From Henckelia pumila (taxonomy: Eukaryota; Streptophyta; Magnoliopsida; Lamiales; Gesneriaceae): 64,000 bases of DNA. The stretch spans positions 67,541,442 to 67,605,441 of the forward strand of contig NC_133122.1 of assembly GCF_033568475.1 (NCBI RefSeq). Reading direction: 5' to 3'. The notes beneath the pieces were generated by a model. It was not told the origin of the DNA. It saw nothing but the letters and a program-made list of their open reading frames with translations, and made no database searches. The position numbers were made by a program, and so were the translations under genes. Below, piece after piece: positions 58,598 to 64,000 of the stretch (position 1 is the first letter of the stretch; every line of letters begins with the position of its first letter).

Positions 58598-60310
58598 TTG
58601 ATTGCCAAGGGATACATCAGACCTAGTGTATCGCCTTGGGGTGCTCCTGTTCTATTCGTTCGGAAGAAGGATGGTTCTATGCGGCTCTGTATCGACTACC
58701 GTCAATTGAATCAGGCTACAGTTAAGAACAGGTATCCTTTACCCCGAATAGATGACTTGTTTGATCAACTACAGGGTTCTTCTGTCTACTCTAAGATTGA
58801 TCTGAGGTCAGGTTATCATCAGTTGAGAGTGCGAGAGGAAGACGTTCCTAAGACCGCATTCAGAACGAGGTATGGTCATTTTGAGTTTATAATCATGCCG
58901 TTCGGTTTGACTAACGCTCCAGCGGTTTTTATGGGTTTGATGAACCGTATCTTTCAGCGTTATTTAGATGAGTTCGTCATTATCTTTATCGATGATATTC
59001 TTATCTACTCGAAGAACCGTACTGACCATGCAGAGCACTTGAGGACCGTACTGCAGATTTTGCGAGTTGAGCAGTTGTTTGCCAAGCTGTCTAAGTGTGA
59101 ATTCTGGTTAGATCGAGTTGTCTTTCTCGGTCATATCATTTCTGGAGATGGGATTTCTGTCGATCCCAGCAAGATTGAATCGGTTATGAATTGGCCTAGA
59201 CCTACTTCAGTGCCGGAGATCCGAAGCTTCATGGGTTTAGCTGGTTATTACCGTCGTTTCATCGAGGGTTTCTCGTTTATTGCCAAGCCTATTACCCAGC
59301 TGACTCAAAAGAATGCGCCTTTTGTCTGGACTGCAGATTGTGAGGCTAGCTTTGTTGATCTGAAGAGGAGACTGACCAGTGCTCCAATTCTTTCTATTCC
59401 GAAGGGTACTGGAGGTTTCACAGTCTATTGTGATGCTTCTAACCGAGGCTTGGGTTGTGTTCTGATGCAGCATAAACATGTGATAGCGTATGCATCGAGG
59501 CAGCTGAAACCGCACGAGACTCATTATCCGGTTCATGATCTTGAACTAGCTGCGATCGTCTTTGCTCTGAAGATCTGGCGTCACTATCTTTATGGTGAGT
59601 CCTTCGAGATCTTTTCTGATCATAAGAGTCTTAAGTACTTGTTTTCTCAGGCAGAGCTGAATATGAGACAGATAAGATGGTTAGATCTGTTGAAGGATTT
59701 CGATTATGAAATCAAGTATTATCCGGGGAAGTCGAATGCAGTTGCAGATGCCTTGAGCCGAAAGCTATGTTCTTTATCTCTCACTACTATTGGTGTTTCT
59801 CAGTTTATCGATGATTGTTGCACTTCTGGTTTAGAGTTTGAAACAGATATGGAGACTATCAGAGTGTTTGCTATTCAAGCCGAACCGGAGTTGTTTATTG
59901 CAATCAGAGAAGCACAGAAGTCTGAGCCGAGCATTCAGGTTTCAGTAGAGAAAGTCAGATCTGGGCATCAGTCTGAATTCCAGGTTAGAGATGATGTACT
60001 GTATGTGAATAACCGTATTGTTGTGCCTGATATTTCGGATTTGAGGCAGCGTATTCTTCGAGAGGCTCATTGCAGTCGGTTTAGTATTCATCCTGGAGGT
60101 CGTAAGATGTACAACGATCTGAAGATTCAGTTTTGGTGGAAGAGAATGAAGAGCGACGTAGCGAGGTTTGTATCTAGGTGTTTGAATTGTCAGCAGGTGA
60201 AAGCAGAACGGAAGCGACCAGGAGGTCTGTTGCGCAGTCTATCTGTTCCTGAATGGAAGTGGGATCACATTTCCATGGATTTCGTCACGAAGCTACCACG
60301 ATCCGTTTGA
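58598..60310 (+). pseudogene. Chromovirus B2 reverse transcriptase, RNase H and integrase zinc domain
   Basis: 570 open codons, the longest intact pol stretch of the B array. [49 protein letters not shown], catalytic box [13 protein letters not shown]. RNase [51 protein letters not shown]. Integrase zinc domain: [28 protein letters not shown] at 60308-60310 replaces CGA of B1 in the PRSVRGCDAIW region. It is part of a polyprotein, not a separate gene. Confidence 0.92.
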
Positions 60311-61276
60311 GGATGCGATGCCATTTGGGTAGTGATCGACCGATTGACGAAGTCTGCGTGTTTTATTCCGTACAGGATGACGTATTGTCATGATCGGATG
60401 GCTGAGTTGTATGTTAGCAATGTTGTGAGACTGCATGGTGTGCCGAAGTCGATCGTTTCAAACAGAGATCCTAGATTCACTTCTCACTTCTGGCACAGTC
60501 TTCAGGGGGCACTTGGTACTCGATTGCACCTGAGTACAGCTTATCATTATCAGACCGATGGACAGTCAGAGCGGACTATCCAGACGTTAGAGGATATGCT
60601 GCGAGCGGTAGTGCTAGACTTTGGCACTAGTTGTCAGGATTCTTTGCCTCTTGTCGAGTTTTCTTACAACAACAGCTTCCAAGCGAGTATCGGTATGGCG
60701 CCTTTTGAGGCTTTGTATGGTAAGAAGTGCCGATCTCCGTTGTTTTGGGATGATTTATCCGAGTCACCAGATTTGGGACCGGAGATGCTTAGAGATATGG
60801 CAGAGCAGGTTAAGATCATTCAGACCAGAATGAAGACAGCTCAAGATAGACAGGAAAAGTATGCGAATGTCAGGCGTAGACCTCTGAGTTTTGATCAGGG
60901 AGACCGAGTCTTTCTGAAGATTTCACCTTTCAAAGGCACTGTCAGATTCGGAAAGAGAGGAAAGTTATCTCCGAGATTCATCGGGCCGTACGAGATTCTC
61001 GAGAAGATAGGCGATCTTGGCTACAGACTTGTACTTCCTCCGTCTTTATCTGGTATTCACGACGTTTTTCACGTCTCTATGCTGCGAAAGTATCAACCAG
61101 ATATTTCTCATATCCTTCAGCCTGACGAAGCCGAGTTAGACGAGACTCTGAGCTACTTTGAGCGACCGATTCAGATCCTTGATCAGAAGGAGAAACAACT
61201 CAGAACCAAGTCGATCCCGTTAGTGAAAGTGCAGTGGAGCCGTCACGGAGTCGAGGAGGCGACTTGGGAGACATAA
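60311..61276 (+). pseudogene. Chromovirus B2 integrase core and chromodomain-like end
   Basis: In frame with the previous segment. Integrase core: [31 protein letters not shown] (the catalytic-region Asp of SDRDPR is Asn here, next to the conserved RDPR), [17 protein letters not shown]; then LSPRFIGPYEILEKIGDLGYR and the chromodomain-like LVKVQWSRHGVEEATWET. TAA at 61274-61276 removes about 14 C-terminal residues that B1 keeps. 61277-61413 is non-coding up to the polypurine tract. Confidence 0.9.
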
Positions 61277-61413
61277 TCTGACATGAGACAGCGTTTTTCA
61301 GAGTTATTCAGTTGACGTGAGTTCTTCTTACTGTCTTTAGTTCTTTATTCTAGCTTATGAGTTGTGGTTCTTGTTGATTTCGAGGACGAAATCTCTTCTT
61401 AGTGGGGGAGAAT

Positions 61414-63325
61414 TGTAACGCCCCATTTTTATCTTAAATGAGTTTATTTGAGTTAATCGGAGATTACAGAGTTCACGAGCCGACTCGATTTTGATCAGGG
61501 TCCTTTTTGCAAAAATTGGATTTTTCAGGGACTAAAACGCAAATTGTGGATTCTATATATTATCTACTCTTAGAAATTGGTTGACAAAGTCTTCTTCATC
61601 CCCTCCAAGCCGTCTCCCTCCATTCTCATGCCTCCAAGATTTTCCAAGCTTTGGGATTCCAGCCGAGCACGATCCGGCCGTTGGAATTTATTTCTGAAGG
61701 CAGTTTAGCGATCACTGCAGCGAGAGCTCCGTTATATCGTAAGTTTTTCTACGATCGGATACATTCTAGTTTTTGGATGTTGTTAGAATCGTTTGAGATT
61801 CGAGTATGTTGTTCTCTACAGAGTTCTGATCGTTTATTATCTGTCGGTTTTGAATTAGAGCGACGTTCGGATTTGTTATGATTTTTGGAAGCCATTTTCG
61901 AAAATGTGGATTTTGAGATTGATGGGTTTGCTTTGTTTTGGTTGTCTTAGAATTTTTATGAGGTTATATCGCTATTGAACTGCTGTCTGTGTTGTCGGTT
62001 TGTTCAGTTATAGCCGTTATGCCGTCGGTTTGAGTTTTGGAGAATTGAACCGTTTTTGAAGTTGTTGAACTTGGCTTGTAAGTCGATCATGGTAATTGAT
62101 CTTTGATTGTATCTGAACAGATTCGTTTGGAGTTGTCAAGCCCTGTGTTAGCAGCATTTGGTCGTCGAGTATTGGACGAAGAACGGTAAAGAGATTACCT
62201 TGAATCGTTGCCTTGTTGTTGGATTGTTTAGTTGTTGATTAAACCTTTTGTTGTAGCTTATCCAGAGTTGGAACTACTGCATTGAAAGGTAAAAGCAGTC
62301 ATCGTAGCGGGATAGCATACTCGGGACTTTTGGTTCTCGAGTTTCCCCTTTTTAAATCACATATTGCATTGATACTTGTTCTAGCACGTGGAACTTGTAA
62401 TTGTTGATTGATTGAGTTTTTGTTATGTGGCTTATGTTTATGTTTCTGTTATGCATTCATCTTGAGCCTACTTTGATTTCAGCGGGCAGAACCGCCCTTT
62501 TTGTTAGACGTTTGGGAACTATGATTGAGTGGCCTACGTTGTAGTATTTCGCCTAGTGCTAGCATACTCATTATGGTTGCTCAAAGTCTAGAGGAGTGGG
62601 ATACGTGGCACCACCTCGATTGGGAGAGTCGGTGAGTCGTTACGTGATCTCATCCTCGGGATCCCAAAAGCAGAGCAATACTCCCGTGTTTATCAGAATC
62701 GATATCCTGGTTTTAAAGACATGCATATCATTAACTTCGACTTGAATATGTGGTTTGATAGCATGTTGTATATTCATTAGTTGATATGTTGCTTTTACTG
62801 GGATTATCATTCTCACCGGTTATCCGGCTGTTGCTTTGTTTTGTATGTGTACTTGGCAACAGGAAGGGCAGGATCAAGTCAGCATAGACCTGGTTAGCGT
62901 CCAGAGCAAGAGATAGAAGTGAGACTCGTTTAGAAGTCGAATCAGCATGTCAACCTAGTTATGTTTTGAGATCATGTTTAGTCATTCGAACTTCTCGTAT
63001 ATGTTTTGTAAGCAAGAAACGTTGTAGGTGCTATTGAATTGAATGTTGCTCTTCCCTAAACCTTTCTTGTATTGTTATTGGAATGTCAAATACTCTTAAT
63101 GCAAGTGTTTAGGTTTTGATTGAGTTTATTACAGTGCCTTAACCTTTCTGGGCGAGGGGACGGCGCGGGCGCGCGGCCTCTTTGCGAGGTATGTGCGCGG
63201 GCGCGCTTCCTTTGGCGCGGGCGCGCGAGCCTCCTTTAAAAAAATATATATATATATATATATTGGGTTCTTGATTACTTATCGCTTGTTGTCTGATATT
63301 AGTTGTTTAGAAACGAGGTCTCACA
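61414..63325 (+). repeat. Chromovirus B LTR 2
   Basis: 1912 bp, the same ends as LTR 1 and near-identical body. It is 74 bp shorter overall, mainly in the GC-rich unit block (63150-63232) and the TA repeat (about 63243-63261). The primer-binding site follows at 63331. It is shared by the second and third internal regions. Confidence 0.92.
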
Positions 63326-63625
63326 TTAAGTGGTATCAGAGAGTTAAGATTCTTGGTCGAACTAGAGTGAGCGGGTAGATCGAGTCTGCGAGTATTGGCT
63401 CCTCGCATGTGTTTGAATTATTTTAACTATGTACTTAATTCCATGCGAGCATGCTTTATTATTGAAAATTATTGAATTACATGGTTATGTGATTTAATTT
63501 ATAACGCATGATCTACTTGAGATATAACTGTTTCTGTTACCGACTGGTATCCGGTATTCCAAGCGGTTGTAAGGGCACTGATTGTAGCGATTGAGATATC
63601 TCGTGTGCTAACTTTTGATTATCAG

Positions 63626-64000
63626 ATGGGTCCTCGTCGAGTGATAAACAGAAACACACCACCAGTTATCCCTGCGACTGAGCAAGCTAGCACTGAGGTT
63701 GATCAGTTGGATGCTTCAGCGACTCCTATGGAAACCTTGCTGAAGAGATTTCAGTCGTTCAATCCGCCATTATTGATGGGTTCAGAAAATCCAGTTGACT
63801 GTGAGAGTTGGTTGGATGATATGGATCAGTTGTTTGATTCCATTGACTACACAAATGACCGCCGAATCAGGTTAGTAATTCATCAGCTGCGTGGTGGTGC
63901 TAAGAGCTGGTGGATCATGACAAAGAAAGCATTTGAGAGTAGAGGTACAAAGGTTACTTGGACTCTTTTTAAATCTGAGTTTTATAAGCGGTTTTTCCCT
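63626..64000 (+). CDS. gag: Chromovirus B3 gag, N-terminal part, open to window edge
   Basis: ATG at 63626 begins MGPRRVINRNTPP and 125 codons run without a stop to the last base of the window. It shows the expected order CESWLDDMDQLFDSIDYT, VIHQLRGGAKSWWIMTKK, then WTLFKSEFYKRFFP, the retrotransposon gag capsid domain. It is the reference that shows B2 gag has been inverted. Whether the rest is intact cannot be judged. Confidence 0.88.
   Translation, partial: MGPRRVINRNTPPVIPATEQASTEVDQLDASATPMETLLKRFQSFNPPLLMGSENPVDCESWLDDMDQLFDSIDYTNDRRIRLVIHQLRGGAKSWWIMTKKAFESRGTKVTWTLFKSEFYKRFFP

Larger units (their letters stand above)
51060..64000 (+). mobile_element. Tandem array of Tekay/Del-type chromovirus B
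   Basis: Order: truncated internal region (51060-54459), LTR (54460-56445), full internal region (56446-61413), LTR (61414-63325), start of a third internal region (63326-64000). Internal regions meet a single LTR on each side, with no duplicated LTR pair or flanking DNA between units. Copies are very similar by eye. This shared-LTR arrangement is expected from unequal recombination between neighbouring or homologous elements. Confidence 0.88.

Noticed and set aside
8940-63227. CRISPR-like arrays
   Set aside because: The units are inverted repeats with a constant 8-nt centre in plant LTRs, with few copies, irregular spacing and no cas genes.
17897-63345. tRNA genes at TGGTATCAGAGC and CCCCGGCAACGGCGCCA
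   Set aside because: Only the tRNA 3' ends are present, next to LTRs. They are primer-binding sites; no cloverleaf or A/B boxes follow.

Overview
The window is repeat-dense plant nuclear DNA, most likely from a large eudicot genome. I found no host protein-coding gene, rRNA or tRNA gene. Nearly every recognisable coding stretch belongs to an LTR retrotransposon. The primer-binding sites match plant tRNA-Asp and initiator tRNA-Met. The lineages present (Maximus/SIRE copia, Athila gypsy, Tekay/Del-type chromovirus gypsy) are those of flowering plants. Lineage names come from motif recognition, not from a search.

Layout. 1-22980: a decayed SIRE-type copia element on the + strand, entering from the left edge: gag, pol, a separate env-like ORF and the 3' LTR. 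A complete Athila element (7925-19230, - strand) sits inside the SIRE env-like ORF, flanked by GTATA/GTACA. A further LTR ('C', 20350-22588) sits inside the SIRE 3' LTR. 22981-26801: AT-rich intergenic DNA with two short hAT-like elements bearing 8-bp target duplications, a third possible one, and a scrap of gypsy 3' end. 26802-51060: chromovirus 'A' (+), with its leader split by a 9.75-kb non-coding LTR element (29236-38988, -, target duplication ACCGA) and its 3' LTR split by chromovirus 'D' (44017-50479, -, target duplication TGTAT). At about 51060 the A 3' LTR is fused to the pol of chromovirus 'B'. 51060-64000: a tandem B array, truncated internal / LTR / full internal / LTR / start of a third internal region, whose gag is still open at the window edge.

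How the parts relate. Each autonomous element encodes gag, aspartic protease, reverse transcriptase/RNase H and integrase; nearly all copies are broken by stops and frameshifts. The 9.75-kb element codes for nothing recognisable but has LTRs, primer-binding site and polypurine tract related to A, so it probably used A-type enzymes. SIRE and Athila both carry a third ORF with a shared plant-transposon-type domain, each preceded by what looks like its own TATA box and pyrimidine-rich leader.

The most unusual signal is a set of 34-36-nt inverted-repeat units (13-14-bp arms around an 8-nt spacer) found in five LTR groups and in the Athila internal promoter region. They usually lie just upstream of a TATA-like or A/T-rich run. 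Arm sequences differ between families and spacer sequences differ between most units, but the 13-8-13 geometry is kept. A second signal is a 15-nt palindrome (AGTGTTGCCAACACT and variants) scattered through the whole SIRE element in different reading frames.
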